Below, piece after piece: positions 35,501 to 48,804 of a stretch of DNA of 64,000 nt. Source of the stretch: Aphis gossypii (taxonomy: Eukaryota; Arthropoda; Insecta; Hemiptera; Aphididae); NCBI RefSeq assembly GCF_020184175.1, contig NC_065530.1:71649260-71713259 (forward strand). Reading direction: 5' to 3'. Under the pieces are notes generated by a model that saw only the letters and a list, made by a program, of their open reading frames with translations, searched no databases and was not told the origin of the DNA. A program made the position numbers and the translations under genes. Numbering within the stretch: position 1 is the stretch's first letter; each line of letters starts with the position of its first letter.

Positions 35501-38500
35501 TCTCAATATTGTATATTATTTTCCATCATATTGTTTAATTCTTAAATTGAAATACTTTACAAAAATATATATATATTTAACTGACCTGCACATTAGTATT
35601 AAAGCTTGGTGACGATGGAATGACTTGGCTTGTTGTTGTTGATGGGCTAATGTTTGTTTCATTAATACCATTTTAATACTTTGTTCCATAGCATATTTTT
35701 TAGCTTTGGCCACAGCTTCATTTTGTTCATTACTTAATTTGATTAAAGGAGCAGCAAGAGCACCTAATATACCAAGTCTTGAACCAGGACCTATAAATAA
35801 ATTGTTTATTAGTTTGAAATTATAATACAGACAAACAATATTATCATAAATAAATGTTTAGAATTTAATAATCTATAGTATCCAAACTAAAATAAAAATA
35901 TTAAGAGTAGTTTTTCTACAGTAAAATGGACTAAATTTAATTTAAAATTACTAAATGGAAATTAAGTATTATTCTGAATATAAAAATACAAATAAAAATA
36001 GTAAGCACTTAAAGTTAAAATATCCAATTAATTACATATAATTTAAATAATTATATATTAAACTTCTTTTCATTTTTAAGGATACACAATATTAATTTAT
36101 AATAAAATATACAACTTTTATTGACTCAATAAAATAATTAAGTCTTTTATAATGGCACATAACTTGGTATACTAATTAAATTAAATTATAAATAAGTAAT
36201 AATTAAGTACCTGATATCAAAGTGCCAACTTGGTTGAAATCATACGGTGCTGTAGTGAATGATGCATTTCCATTCACTGAAAGGAAAAAGAAATATGTTA
36301 ATAAAATAATTTAACAGGAGAGGATAAAAACATTAAACGTCAAATAATTTAGTTTATAAGAATAATTATGAAAGAATTAAATATTGCCTGAAAAATAATA
36401 TTCTTTATTTTATAAATATCAAATAATTTATGCAACTAAGATATTTTAAGCATTGACATAAATATAAATTTAGAAAATTTTTAAATTTATATTATTCCAG
36501 AAATTAAAATTTATTAAATACTATTCAGTAGAGAATTAAGAAAATCAATTTTCTAAATATTTGAAACATGTCTTTCTTTAAAACTATCTATAAAAAGTTG
36601 CAAAAACTATAATTTTAATAAACAAACAGCAAAAGTTTTTTTTAATAAACTTAGTAAATAAGAAAATAAAATGAACAAATACAAGAAGTTCATGATTTTT
36701 TAATGTAAATTTATTAAATTTGAATACGTTATTTGCTGTATGTTTAAATATGTATCAAATAACATCATTAAGGTACGAGCAAACATATTGTGTTTCCATT
36801 AGAGACCTTAACCGCAACGGGTAGTAGGCCTGACTTGCTCAGGTGACTGCACTTGCTAGTAGAGGGATATTGGTCCGGAGACAACACAGAAGAGCATGAC
36901 GAAAACAAAAACAAACCAAAATAAAATATAAAGTAGATAAATGTTTAAATTCTCCTAATTTAGTCGTCAATTATACTTACAACGTTTTAAACAACCACAG
37001 GCCTACACAATGGACCAAATTGAAAGTTAACTCCAAAACTGAAATCAATTGATCCAAAACAAACACAACATTTTGGATAAATAATATGATTCTAGAAAAA
37101 TTTACCTACTTCCATTAAATCATTAAAAAAAAAGGAATTTAGCAACTATGATGTAACATTATTCTAAACCTACTAATAACTAACACATTTAAAATTGAAG
37201 TTGTCGTTCAATAAGAAAAAGTTGCTAAATTTTTTGAAAATATTGATGAAATTTTCATTGCTAATTAATATTTTGTATGTATAGGTATTTAACAATGATT
37301 TTCTGATAAATAAATGTAAAACACTAAATAAAAAAAATTATTGAGTGCAACATAATATAAAAATATAAATGCATAAATGTATAAATAATAAAGTATAATC
37401 GGAATCATAACTCAAAATGAAAGTTATTTAAATTATTTTTTTTTTTTTTTTTTTGACGAGGAAAATAATTTAAACTGAATAATATTTAGAAACAAATACA
37501 TCAAAAACTATTAATTAATTCTGCAAACATTAGCATATCAAACATAATTGAATCACAATTAACTCTTTTTCTGTATGTTAATAAAATGGAATATTTTGAT
37601 GAATTAACGTTAGTAAAATATAGATAAAAAAAAATAATTACATGAAAATAAATGTTTATAAGTATTGTACACACCCTTCCCTACAAACTAGGTAATTTAA
37701 TCTTTTGATGTGTGAGAAGCGTATAGACTAGTGCTATCAGTAAACCGCCTGGAACATCTCAAAAAAAAAAAAAAAGAATATTGATTAGTTTTAAGTGGTA
37801 AAGATATTAGTTGGAGTATATTTTTTAAAACATATACAAATTTATCTGTTTATTAAGATTATATTTATTTAAGAGAATTAACACTAACTATAAAATGGTC
37901 ATCAGATGTTCAAATATGTAATAAAAAGAATAATGTTATTAATCATATTGTTTATTATAAACATATTATAAATACAAAATATGTTAAGTTTCTCTTAACA
38001 GTTAGTTGATAAAAATCTATATTCAAAGTTGTTTCCAGAAGTTTGAAGATGTTAAGTGTTTCTGAATTAAGTTATATACAAATATAAATTATTTTAATGA
38101 TCTATAACTTATTCTTTTATTTTAGCAATAATATGAAAGGTTTTATTGTCAAGATTTACAAATTGATTAATAACAGTTTTTTTATATATAGGTATAAAAA
38201 GTACATTTAAACCTAAAAAAGTTATTGAAAATATTAATTATAAAATTATTATATATACCTATGCATTAATATTAACCCATAGTAAAATATACCAATATAT
38301 AAATACAAATACATGAACATTTGTCTATAAAAAGGGATTTCACTGATTTCGGTACCTTTAATTTAAAATAAAATAAGAACTAATTCTTTAAAAATAACTA
38401 AAAATACCATACCTTCAAGTTTTGGTATTTTAGCTTCTGGTTCCTCTTCTGTACCATTTGACATGACAGGTGCAGAGACAGACGCAGGTTGGTAGTTGTT

Positions 38501-40374
38501 GGAATTAGTTGTTGACAGTGTGCTAATAAATGGTTGTTGTTGCTAAATAAGTAAATATATATAATTAATAATTTTATTATTTGAATAGTTCATTGTATTA
38601 GTTACTATATTTATGATGGGTTATATATAAACTAAATATTTAATGCATCAATAACGAGATCAATAATGAGGTAAAGGTTTCTTAAATATGATTTAGAGGT
38701 TTATAATTGATTGAATTCATTACATTTTTAAAAAAAAATAGTAAAATAATTTTTTTTAAGCAATTACCTACATAAGTGTTTGCAGGGGATATGCAGAGTA
38801 TGCAGCTGCATACTCTGAACGAATACAGAGCCTCATACATACCAAAGACCATTTATCAAATTAAAAATGTTATATTTAACTTTTGTTTATTTTTACAAGT
38901 TATATGATACAACATGATACTTGATTCTAACTATTTTAAGTTTTGTTATTTTTATTTTGTACCTATTTATATTTGAGTTATAAGTAAATTTTTTTTAATT
39001 TAACAGTAAGATATTTCAATATTTATGTATATATTTTACCAGAATTGTACATACTTTTAACAGGGGGATTCCCCCCATCAATGGCGGCCATGGTCCTACC
39101 TGAAAATGCCTAGCCCTTCCACTGATCTAACCTTAGACATTTTTCATAAGCAGAAAATAATAAATAATGGTATTTGTATTTTGTTCACTGTATATAATTT
39201 AACAATTTAAATACTTCTATACTATATGATAATTATTGATAATATTCCTAGAATAAATAATACACTTGCTTGGATTTATAATTCATTGGTTTTTATTAGA
39301 ATGTAATACATATTAATATAGTATCGTATTCGATATTAGTTAGGTACCTATGTATTAGCTAATATCAAAAACCTATAAACTAATGGACTGCGCATAGAGA
39401 GAGAAACCTGACCTTCATTGAGCAAAGGAGATACAGCTACGAGTTGAGAAAACTGTTATAAAAATGGTTGTGAATTTACCATTTCGTATTGCTGTCTCTT
39501 TCAGTGTCTCAGATATACTTCTAAATAAAGGCGTAGTTATTTAAGAAATAATTTATTAGCCGTAACATTACAAATTTAGGCATCATATAACTATTGAAAA
39601 ACATGAAGTTAAGTCACTAGACATTGATGAAATAATAAATAAGTTCGCAGATGCACATCAATTATTTTAAAGTAGTTAAAACTAAAACGCAGGTACCCGC
39701 CTCATCATAGAGTACCCGACCACATAACCGGTGGGAAACCAGTCAGAGTGACCACCCCCAACATAATTTACAATATTCTCATAATTTATAACAAATGTAT
39801 TGTAATTGTTGAGCTACATTTATAATAAAAAGCTAATAGAAAAAAAAATCCTTCAATATGTATGTTTACTAAATACTAGTAGTTATTTATTTTTAATATT
39901 GATAATACTTCAAACAGCAACTTTTATCATTACGGTTAAAAATAAATTAATCACAAATTTCCTTAAAATATATGCATGAAACTAATAATACTTGGAATAT
40001 TAAAAAAATTAGAAAACGTATCAATAGATAAACATATAAGAATCAAAAGAAAGGATTTCCCTGACACACACATACCTGAAAAAGTTATAGGTACTAACTG
40101 AAATTTGTGATTGGTAAATATAGAATAGGTATATTTACTTAGATAAGAAAAAGAAACATACCAATTTTAGTAAAAAACTAATAACAACTTATAAAAAACT
40201 ACTATAGAAACTAATAATTTATGATAATTTGTAATGGTACAAATAATAATAAAGTTGATGGTTGTAAATCATTGGTAATAATAATTTAAAACATAACATA
40301 GAACATAACTATACACCACTATTTCATGCTTAAAAAGTCATTGTACTTACTAAGCCAACACTTCCGTTCATCAT
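32591..40374 (-). CDS. hfp: Poly(U)-binding splicing factor half pint (PUF60)
   Basis: Minus-strand coding exons are 40374-40351, 38542-38413, 36276-36211, 35790-35586, 35350-35134, 34988-34662, 34603-34330, 34239-33977, 33299-33214, 32873-32764 and 32700-32591, giving 603 residues. The protein binds polypyrimidine tracts and helps U2AF choose 3' splice sites. RRM1 starts at CRVYVGSISFELKED (about residue 142). RRM2 starts at NRIYVASIHPDLTEDDIK (about 240). After an Ala/Pro-rich linker comes a C-terminal U2AF-homology motif from SRVVILRNMVGVEDVDD to NGRFFGGR (R-x-F signature) and KAELYDQ, ending DHSDFSG. The donor after 35134 gives NIKV-VGRPSN, one Val more than the usual NIKVGRPSN. The start has two adjacent ATGs. 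A 5' untranslated exon must lie upstream, since the coding start exon begins after an acceptor at 40385. Confidence 0.95.
32931..33090 (+). repeat. Candidate tRNA-derived SINE in an hfp intron
   Basis: GGACTGAGTAGTCAAGCAG resembles a tRNA-Leu/Ser-type A box region (GGCCGAGTGGTCAAGCGG). About 45 bases later comes ACTGGTTCAACACTGTC, resembling a B box (GGTTCGANTCC). A tRNA-unrelated body follows to about 33090. It is much richer in GC than the surrounding intron. On the plus strand it is antisense to hfp. Ends are approximate. Confidence 0.5.
36277..38412 (-). other. Large hfp intron
   Basis: AT-rich intron. A GC-richer patch of unknown origin lies at about 36775-36900, and poly-A or poly-T runs are present (37438-37454, 37758-37775). 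No exon is recognised on either strand. Confidence 0.5.
38543..40350 (-). other. First coding hfp intron
   Basis: The intron holds a 24-bp perfect palindrome (38794-38817), a GC-richer block near 39060-39115, and another near 39685-39770, both probably decayed repeats. No exon is recognised. Confidence 0.5.
38794..38817. repeat. 24-bp perfect palindrome
   Basis: CAGAGTATGCAG is followed directly by its complement CTGCATACTCTG, with no spacer. The 8-bp flanks do not match, so unlike the micro-insertions elsewhere there is no sign of a target duplication. Confidence 0.85.
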
Positions 40375-41329
40375 GATGTTTGAATCTATTGAAAAATAAT
40401 GTAATAACTATTAACTACACAATTCAATTATTTAGCAATAATTGAACGAATTGAAATGCGCCTTTAAATTATAGTTAAAACAATACAAAAATTAATACAA
40501 GGCTAAGTATAATTTTATAAAACACTCAAATAGAAATTAACATACAAATTAAACTTAATTAATTTAAGAGAATATTAATCTAAAATATAAAATCGGAGAA
40601 CCGCGAGACTAAGAATATTTACGTGAGAATGATTTATTGTGATGATTGCCGAGTGCCGACAATCTGGTATTTATAAAATGAGAATTGAAAACAATTTTAA
40701 ATTAAACTTAAACAAGTGTAAACTGAGAACACAAAAATATTGGACTAATAAGTATTTACAATTAAAAATTTCGAGATTAAGAAAATGTTAAGTCTAGTTT
40801 CGACATTCGCGATTCGCCTGACATGAATCATGGACAAGAATACAAAAGAAAATGGTTGAACGTTGACGACACGCACAACCAATCACCAAAGAGTTAGTAT
40901 TATTTTCATCATGGAAGAATCACGTTAAATATTTTAGTGCTAAAATCTAAATTCTAATGAAATAATATAATGTATTTTTTAATATTTTTTACGTACCTAG
41001 TGGTTATTTATGAGTTATAACTTATAACTTATAAGTAGGTATTTAAATTTTGGTGAGTGGAATGGAAAGGTTTTGGGATACCCCACAATATGTTTGTGTG
41101 TTTGTCTACTACTCCGTTGACCTAAACTTTAAATACATATACTTTTAACTTTTAAGGTTATAATAGTTATAAATTGCTATTTGCCAATTGCTTGTCGCTT
41201 GTCTGAATTCCAACTTTTTATTTTATGTATCAAAGTAATCCGAAAAATATTCTGTTTCAAAATATGAAAATTAAAATATATGTTGTCCTCCCCCCCCCAT
41301 TTAAAAATTCAGAATTTTGCATGCTCCCC

Positions 41330-41660
41330 TGAAGACCGCTAGTACCGTGACAATGATGAATGATAGAAACTGAATAGGTCCTAAACTAATAATGATCATG
41401 TTTTTTTATTTATAGATTCTGAACGGAGTGAGGAATGTATTGATTTTACAATGATGTGTTTTTTTTGTGTATCTATGTACACCATAATTTGTTGAAACAA
41501 ATTGATAACAGTTTACTGATGGTTACTCCGCCAAAACACGCCTAATGCCCTAATGTTTCAATTTAAAACTTCAGGGATGGTTTCCAATGGAAAATTGAAT
41601 ATCCTTGGTGTATTATAGAGGTTAAAAGTAAAAAGTTTCCAGTAATTTTCAATAAAAGTG
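41330..41660. repeat. Dispersed repeat, copy 2 (partner at 2445-2705)
   Basis: This has the same landmarks in the same order and orientation as copy 1: GTACCGTGACAATGATGAAT, AATAATGATCATG, GATTCTGAACGGAGTGA, TGTATTGATTTTACAATGAT and GGATGGTTTCC. Copy 2 has an extra segment between 41510 and 41575. No coding capacity is shared by both copies. Confidence 0.7.
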
Positions 41661-42150
41661 ATGGAAAACGTCAATATGAATAATAGGTATGTTTATTAGT
41701 TTATTACATGTTTAAGATGTCGAGTAGAATATGACACCATAATTACCTTCTAGGAGAGTTGCCGGGAATTATTGGAGTAGAGAGATTTCTATAATAAACG
41801 GGTAGGAATCTGAGTGGATAGTGTAGTTAGATACACAGAGGATATTTAATAGGTATATTATGTATATGTATGCTATGTATATGTATATATAATATATAGA
41901 CATATAGTTAATGTAGTGTTATATTTTGCCATGTTTGGATTTTGTTTAGGTTTTTTTTTTTTATTAAGAGCTGTTGTATACTATTCAGCTCGACAATTAA
42001 AGGTATGTAACAGAAGATTAACAATTAAATATTTGAATTCAATACTAACAAAAATAGACAAATAATTAAGAAAGTACAATGATACAAAAGTAATATAATG
42101 GTACTATCTCAGATCATAATTCTAATCATGGCTAAATTATTACTGGTAGA

Positions 42151-42245
42151 CACGGTCTTAAAAGCACGGACTAAGATATAATATTATTATTAGATTATTA
42201 TTATATTATTATAATATTATTTAGAAGATATCTTCTAAGACCGTG
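42151..42245. mobile_element. 95-bp inverted-repeat element with perfect 8-bp direct repeats
   Basis: It starts CACGGTCTTAAAAG and ends CTTCTAAGACCGTG. The flanks CTGGTAGA (42143-42150) and CTGGTAGA (42246-42253) are identical. Inside is a second start-like motif CACGGACTAAGATATA, shared with the 35-bp element at 4952. The centre is an AT-rich trinucleotide-like stretch. Confidence 0.7.
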
Positions 42246-42280
42246 CTGGTAGATATTGACCATGGATTACTATAAGAATA

Positions 42281-43047
42281 TCGGTATATGGACGTTTCCC
42301 CCCATGCCTTTCCCCCGAACAAAAAAAAAAATAAGTAGACAATAATAACACACAATGCAAATAAATAAATGTAAAAACTAAAAATGATTGAATATATAAA
42401 TATAATTGTATAAATGTAAATAGGTAAATCTACTGCAGCTCACGAAAATTAAATAATATAAATCAAAAATATCACGGAATATAATAACTTATTATTAATA
42501 ATAAGTGTTTATCAAAAATACAAAATTAAATAACAATAATGAAAAATATCATTTTATTCTGGTAAGATAGCTCACGGAAATTAAAAAATTTTAAATATCA
42601 TTTGAAAAACTTTCGCATAACTTTTTAACCTATCGTCTTTACCTAATTACTACGAAAAGCTCCTGATCTATAATTTAAAATTTTTATTAGGTTTATCAAT
42701 CATTGCCAATTAAATTGGGTAATAAATAACCTAAGTATTATTATTATAATATATAATTACCAATTATAGGTATATAATCGTGGTAATTTGAGAGGAAAGG
42801 CCTAGCTATGATAAAATTGTTATCGACGATAATTTGTCGTACTATATAATTTATTATTCGTACCTTAAACTAAAAAAATGCATTAAAATCGTCAAAAAAT
42901 GCAAAAAAATGTGTTTAAATAATCAATATCATACATAGAAGATGATCGTATACTTCTGGTAAAACCAAAGTACCTATTTTCAAAATTATTATTATGTAAA
43001 AAAATATAAACATCAATTCGGGGGGAGGGGGAACGTCCATATACCGA
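42281..43047. mobile_element. MITE, about 767 bp, with C-rich inverted ends
   Basis: The left end reads TCGGTATATGGACGTTTCC followed by a C run. The right end is the complement: a G-rich run, then GGAACGTCCATATACCGA. Flanking ATA on both sides could be a 3-bp duplication. It has no coding capacity, and the superfamily is not assigned. It starts 28 bp after the second direct repeat of the 95-bp element. Confidence 0.65.
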
Positions 43048-44215
43048 ATATTCTAAGTACCTTATTGTTGGAAACAGGTTGTAGGCTGTAGCCTTTAAAA
43101 ATGTACATTAATATTAACTTCAGTTACCTATACTATCGTTTCGTTTGTTTAACTATGTTAGCATTATTAGGTACCTTAATAGTTATATTGGGAACTTTTT
43201 TACTGCAGTTTCATAAAAGTACACTATCATTATGAATTTCAAATTAAGTAATACAATTCGAAAAACAGGACTTGAAATGTTGAGTGGCGGAGGACTGAAA
43301 TAAATTTATTTTTAAATATAAATAGGTATGTAACTGTTCTGATTAGTCGATTTTTAAAGTCAAAATATTCGTAATTTATACTATGATTATATTTTATTAT
43401 CCTGAATATTCTGTTGTATCGTAGATTCGTAGTAGACAGCAGTAGGTACTGCAGTAGCATAAATATTAATGTTGTATGGCAGTTGTATTTTGCAGTAAGT
43501 TTTCTATTACCGTTCTAGTTGATATTCGTAACAATTGATATTGGAGATAGTTTAGCGCGTCGTAGTAGTCATAATAAAATATCTAAGTACTATAATTTCG
43601 TAGTAGTAGATGTGTAACCACAATAGATATCTATCAATCGTAGTCTCGGGTCTGGAGTTTTTTTCCCATATCTGAAAGAAAGTGTCTGGAAAAAGTATCT
43701 AAAAAACGCTTATAATCTTAGATCTTAGTATATCTAAAATTGTGAATATAAATTATAATGAATAGAAAATAGATTAGATTAGTTTATGATGTCAATATAC
43801 ACATATCAGTGTTTTAAAAAAAAATCTTATCACTGACAAGAAGAAAATTGATTATACCACAATTTATACAAAGAAATAATAGATAATACATATTGTAATA
43901 ATATATTTCTATTCATATTATATTAGATTCAATTGTAAAATAAAATAATATATATTAACATAAGATTTATTAGCAATATTAGTATTATTAGTTATTACCT
44001 ACTACCTAATAGTACCTGTTGTTCTGTGCATTTACTAAATAGTGAATACGTTGTTTTTAAAATTTTAACTTAATTCTTCAAACTTCTTTGTTAAGTGTTT
44101 TTATTTGTTGAAAACAAGACATGTAATTTCAATTTAATGATTAACTTTACTTTTACCTTTTCATTATTCAATTACACTTTCTCATGTTTTTTGTTGTTTA
44201 GGTAATAACATTTCA

Positions 44216-47200
44216 ATGGCACTCACAAATAAGTTATTGTTAAGTCAAGTAGCTGGTTATACTATAGCAGCAATTCTTTCACTATGCATCATTATACCAA
44301 TGAGTCTTCATCAAGATGAATTTAAGTAATACATTCAAGGCTATTTATGTACTTACTTATTATTTAATTATCTAACATTACAAATTTTTAACATTGCAGA
44401 GGACATTGTCTTTTATTTTCTTCTGGTCAGTGGCTTGAGAAGAATGGTCAATTTTTAGTAAATTGGGCCTCTCAAGCTTATTGCAACTATTCAATTTTTG
44501 TCGGAGTTTTGCTATTAGTAATATCATCAATACAGACCTATAGAATGTCAATTTTTGCTTATAAAGGAACAGACAGGTTTGTAATTTATACATTTTTCTA
44601 AATATTGTTTTTTTTTTCAATTTTTTTATACAATATTAAAAGTTTTATTATAATATTTTAATACTAAATTTATTTTTTTTTTAATAGTATGAATTAAAAT
44701 GTAGGTGATTATATTTGTTTTTTTTTTTAATTTGAACACATTATTTAATAAATAATGGAGTTGCTTGTAATGGACTATAAACATACATAATCAATAATTA
44801 AAATAATATACAAAAATATATTTTCTTTTGTACTTTTCAGTTCATTTTTATTGACATTTATTGATGTCATTACATGTGTACTTATGTGTATATTTACAAT
44901 CAATGCTGCCCTGATGATAACATTTGGATTTATGACATGGTGTAATGACATGATTGAAAGATTTCCATCGTAAGTTATTTTTTTTTATTATTATGTAAGT
45001 CCATGTGATTTACAAATTATAATCTTCACAATTTTTAACAGTTGTGGACAATCTTTCCCTCAGTGGCTGGAAAATTTTTATTAGAAATACATTTTCATAT
45101 ACATTACATTGTTTAGTGTTTATAACATTTATTATATACTTTTGATACTCTGGTTTTAGATAATTCATTCTATCATGAATTATTAATTAATCAATAAAAA
45201 TCATACTTGCAATTGATTTGTAGGAATGAGATCAACAGCCGTATTATTGAATACTTCAATAATTTTTTTTTTGCTTATCTGATTGTAATATTCAATTATT
45301 TATTGATGATTTGCATTAATTCTGTGTAAAATGTATTTCAGATCATGCTAAGTTCTAAACATTACTATACTTATTAGTATTCTGATAAAATGCCACCATA
45401 TATTTTGTCATTCACAAATACAAAATAATGTCATTTAATAGAATAAGCGTAGAACTAAAGTATGTCTATTTTGGAGCTGATAGATTAGAATGTGTTGTGT
45501 CAGGTTGTGAATTCTGGATTCATATAAAAGACACTCATCTTTGAGGGTCCTACATTTATAATATTATAAAGAAAGTTCTGCAAATATTTATATTTATCAG
45601 GTGGCATGTTAGATTATAAATCTATTTTGTATGTTCTTAAAAAACCAATAGTTTAGTCATAGACAAGTATCTAGTGGTAAATTTTTGAATGATATAATTT
45701 ATGGGTTAACTGATGCACCAACATTATTATCCAGAGATGGATCTTGAATTCTATTAGCTAGTACAATTGCTCTGAAATCATATTAAATATTTATGATAAA
45801 ACTAATTACCTATAGGTCTTTTTTTAAGCATATCTATGTCCCTGAAATAAACGATAAATGGTAACTGAAAGACTATATGGTATTTTAAAAATACAATACA
45901 GTCTTTCCGTATCATATCGATAATTATATAGGTAATAGGTATAGCACTGTTGTGTAAAATATATGTATCTTTTATCAGTAGATCATACATAGGACATACC
46001 TCGTATATAACTATATTTTTTTGTGAAATTAAATTTCATGTTTTTATGTATATATATAATATTATATACTGTAAAAAATATCTAAATAAAGTTTTTTATT
46101 TAAAATAAATAATATAAGTATATATTATATTGTTTGTATATACTATACTACTATAAGTATGCATTGTTCTATTCTGTGGTATGCATGTGTACAATAAGTT
46201 TATTTGTTTATACTCTATGATATTCTTTATAATTAATTATACAATTACAATAAAACTTAAAATTAAATATACCATACAGGTTAAGGTAAATATAATAAAT
46301 TGTTTTAAGTGTTAATTCAATATAATTTATGTTTGTTTTAAATAAAAATGATAACAAGTTTTTTAAGGTATTCTATTAATTAAATTTCAGTTTTATGATC
46401 TCTAATGTCTTGTTGATTTTAGTTTTAGCTGTTTTATATCTAGTTGTGTATTATATTTATGTAATATTAATTATATATTAATTTATAGGTGTGAAATGGC
46501 TGCTGGAAACCCTATTGACATTCTAGATGGAATTGATACATCTGGTTTTTACTTTCAACTTGGAGTAGCTCAGGTACAATTTGTTGTGAAATTATTATAA
46601 ATTAAAAATACTATAATGTGTAAATAATAACAACATACAATGCTATAGACTTGTAGTATGTTAAGTTTGATTAATTTCTAATATAATATGTTATGCTTGA
46701 ATTAGGTTTAGTACTATATATCTGTTAAAAATCTGGATTAAGTCACAACATGAGTGCAAACACTTGGAAGGGGGAAGTTATGTAGGTGAAGGATCCCCTC
46801 TTGACCTTTTTTTATATGTATATACCGATAATAGAAAAAATAAAATATATTTTTATTTATATACAGGGTGTCCCGTGAGGATTTACCCATTGCGATATCT
46901 CCTGAAATAATAGACATATCATAATTCTGATTTTTTAATAAGACTCACAGGAATAAGAACTACAAATATTTTATGTTTTAATTTATTTTAATGTTTTGGT
47001 AAAAAAGTTAAAAAATATATTTTTTTATTTAATTATTTTCAAAAAAATCGAAGATAGCCATTTTGTAGAGTTAATTTTTCTGAAAATATTGACGTTTCAA
47101 CATTTTGATTTCATTAATTTCCTGATTTTTAATATTTTTTCTAGTTTCTAGAAAAACAGTGAATTATTTAATACCATAGTGGTAACAAATACAGATAACG

Positions 47201-48064
47201 AGATATCGCAATGGGTAAATCCTCACGGGACACCCTGTACATATATATAGCCACTGCGTCACAATATTAATAAAATAAAATTATTGTCTATTGTTAATAT
47301 AGGCGTGAGCTTAGAAGGGGTAGTATATACAGGTTATTTATGCGGCTTAAATATTTTTTTCAAATATATATATAAATTGTAAACTTCAACTATCTTATAC
47401 CTTGTCATCTTGAATCATGGATGGTATTAACATTGATTATAGAATTCTAAAGTCTATTCTATAATCAATGGTATTAATAAATTATCTTTAAAAATATAAT
47501 AATAATTTACCACAGATTATGTTACCAAAAATTCTGTCCCGCCTCCTCTGACCACATGCATGAGTTTTAGCGCACATCAATATCAAATAATATTAAACAA
47601 TATTTAGGTACAAAAATATTTATATTTTAGACCTTTTTCTTAGGAAATTTTTGTTTTCACTATTGAGGAGTTAAAAAATATAAAAGTTTTAACTATTATT
47701 AGGTAAATCTATATGTATTTTTCATTAACAAATTAATTTTTTTTTTTTGCATAGCATTTAAACTTTTTAGAAATATATTTTTAATATCTTTATAATTACA
47801 TTTTTATAGTTTGGTATATGGGCATCGTGGTCTTGCTGGGTTGGCTTGACAGTTTGCACTATGTGTAAACTTTGTTATTATCATCAAATGAGCAATATGA
47901 AAGCTTCAATGTTACGAGAAAGACAGAAACTTATTGATGAAGGTATGGCTGCACCCACTCGAGTGACAACTTACACTACTCCAACAGATACTTTAGATGA
48001 AAGTAATAATTCTAAAATTGAATCACAACCAACAAAAACTATTGATGTTAAACATATTGAATAG
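44216..48064 (+). CDS. TMEM179: TMEM179-like four-pass membrane protein
   Basis: Exons are 44216-44325, 44400-44576, 44841-44969, 46489-46573 and 47810-48064, giving 251 residues (human TMEM179 is about 233). The function of the family is not established. Four hydrophobic segments lie near residues 11-29 (VAGYTIAAILSLCIIIPMS), 66-84 (IFVGVLLLVISSI), 99-124 (FLLTFIDVITCVLMC onward) and 168-190 (ASWSCWVGLTVCTMCKL). Between them are GHCLLFSSGQW and Cys-containing loops. A cytoplasmic-like charged tail begins MLRERQKLIDEG. The family assignment rests on overall layout and the GIWASWSCWVGLT and RERQKL segments, from memory. The donor after 44576 is weak (GTTTGT). The last intron carries a TA-flanked MITE. 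An AATAAA is at 48358. Confidence 0.75.
46864..47237. mobile_element. TA-flanked MITE with 38-bp perfect terminal inverted repeats
   Basis: The ends start CAGGGTGTCCCGTGAGGATT and continue TACCCATTGCGATATCTC, identical in both inverted copies over 38 bases. TA lies on each side (46862-46863 and 47238-47239), as expected for Tc1/mariner-type insertion. It is 374 bp, AT-rich inside, with no transposase. Perfect ends suggest recent activity. It sits in the last TMEM179 intron. Confidence 0.8.
47431..47470. mobile_element. 40-bp palindromic micro-insertion with 10-bp direct repeats
   Basis: The arms CATTGATTATAGAAT and ATTCTATAATCAATG are perfectly complementary around a 10-base loop. The direct repeat ATGGTATTAA occurs at 47421-47430 and again at 47468-47477, overlapping the palindrome end by three bases. 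This is equivalent to an 8-bp duplication (GGTATTAA) with ambiguous borders. Confidence 0.6.
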
Positions 48065-48804
48065 TTTATAGTCTAATAATATGTATATATTTATATTATT
48101 CCATTTGATTAAAATTACTATAAAATATATAGATGATAAATTTGTACATAACATATTTTGTTTTTATTTGAATCAATTTAAATTAATATTATTATTATTG
48201 TTATTATTCATTTTTTATTATTATTATTATTATTTTTTTTTTTATCTAAAATCACTTTTACAAGTTAAGATTTTTTTTTTTAAACCTTAATCCATTATAA
48301 ATATTCATGATTACTGATTATAATTAATGAAAATATTTTGTGTATTTTAAAAAATAGAATAAATATCCCTTTAATGTTTTATATATTTTATTGTATAATA
48401 GATATCTTACTTGAATTTATAATGTGTGTTTTGTAGCGCCCCAAGTACTAGAAACTGTTTATATAGTACTGTATTATTTTTGATATTATAGTCTTGAAAT
48501 ATTTTTGAGTATGTGGTTTCGAGTGGTTACTGGTTGGTAAAAAAGGTGGTTTATGTTTTAATGGCCTGAATACACCAAAATTTAAGTTCTTTTATAATTA
48601 TTGTAAGCCAAACTTATGGATAATCTTGTATTACTTTTTCAACTCTTAGCTACTTATACAAAATTTTTTATGAATTATACCTACAAATTATTTTGCAAAT
48701 ATTCTATATTCTATTTGTTGATTAAAAAGTATATTCAAATAATATAGCAAAAAAAAATATATATATACATCATATATTACTAAAATTTTAAAATAAAAAT
48801 GAAC
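48065..48804. other. Convergent 3' region of TMEM179 and PTCD3
   Basis: It contains the TMEM179 3' UTR with TTATTA-type simple repeats near 48190-48245 and AATAAA at 48358, then AT-rich DNA. No further exon is seen. Confidence 0.5.

Larger units (their letters stand above)
40386..44201. other. Divergent intergenic DNA between hfp and TMEM179
   Basis: Apart from the repeats listed separately (41330-41660, 42151-42245, 42281-43047), the stretch is AT-rich with C runs near 41290. It must contain 5' untranslated exons and promoters of both genes, since both start codons follow acceptors. I cannot place them. Confidence 0.4.

Noticed and set aside
43239..43460. 73-codon minus-strand open frame between hfp and TMEM179
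   Set aside because: Composition of random AT-rich DNA; no support from splice sites or family motifs.
44378..44620. 80-codon minus-strand open frame
   Set aside because: Antisense shadow of a TMEM179 exon.
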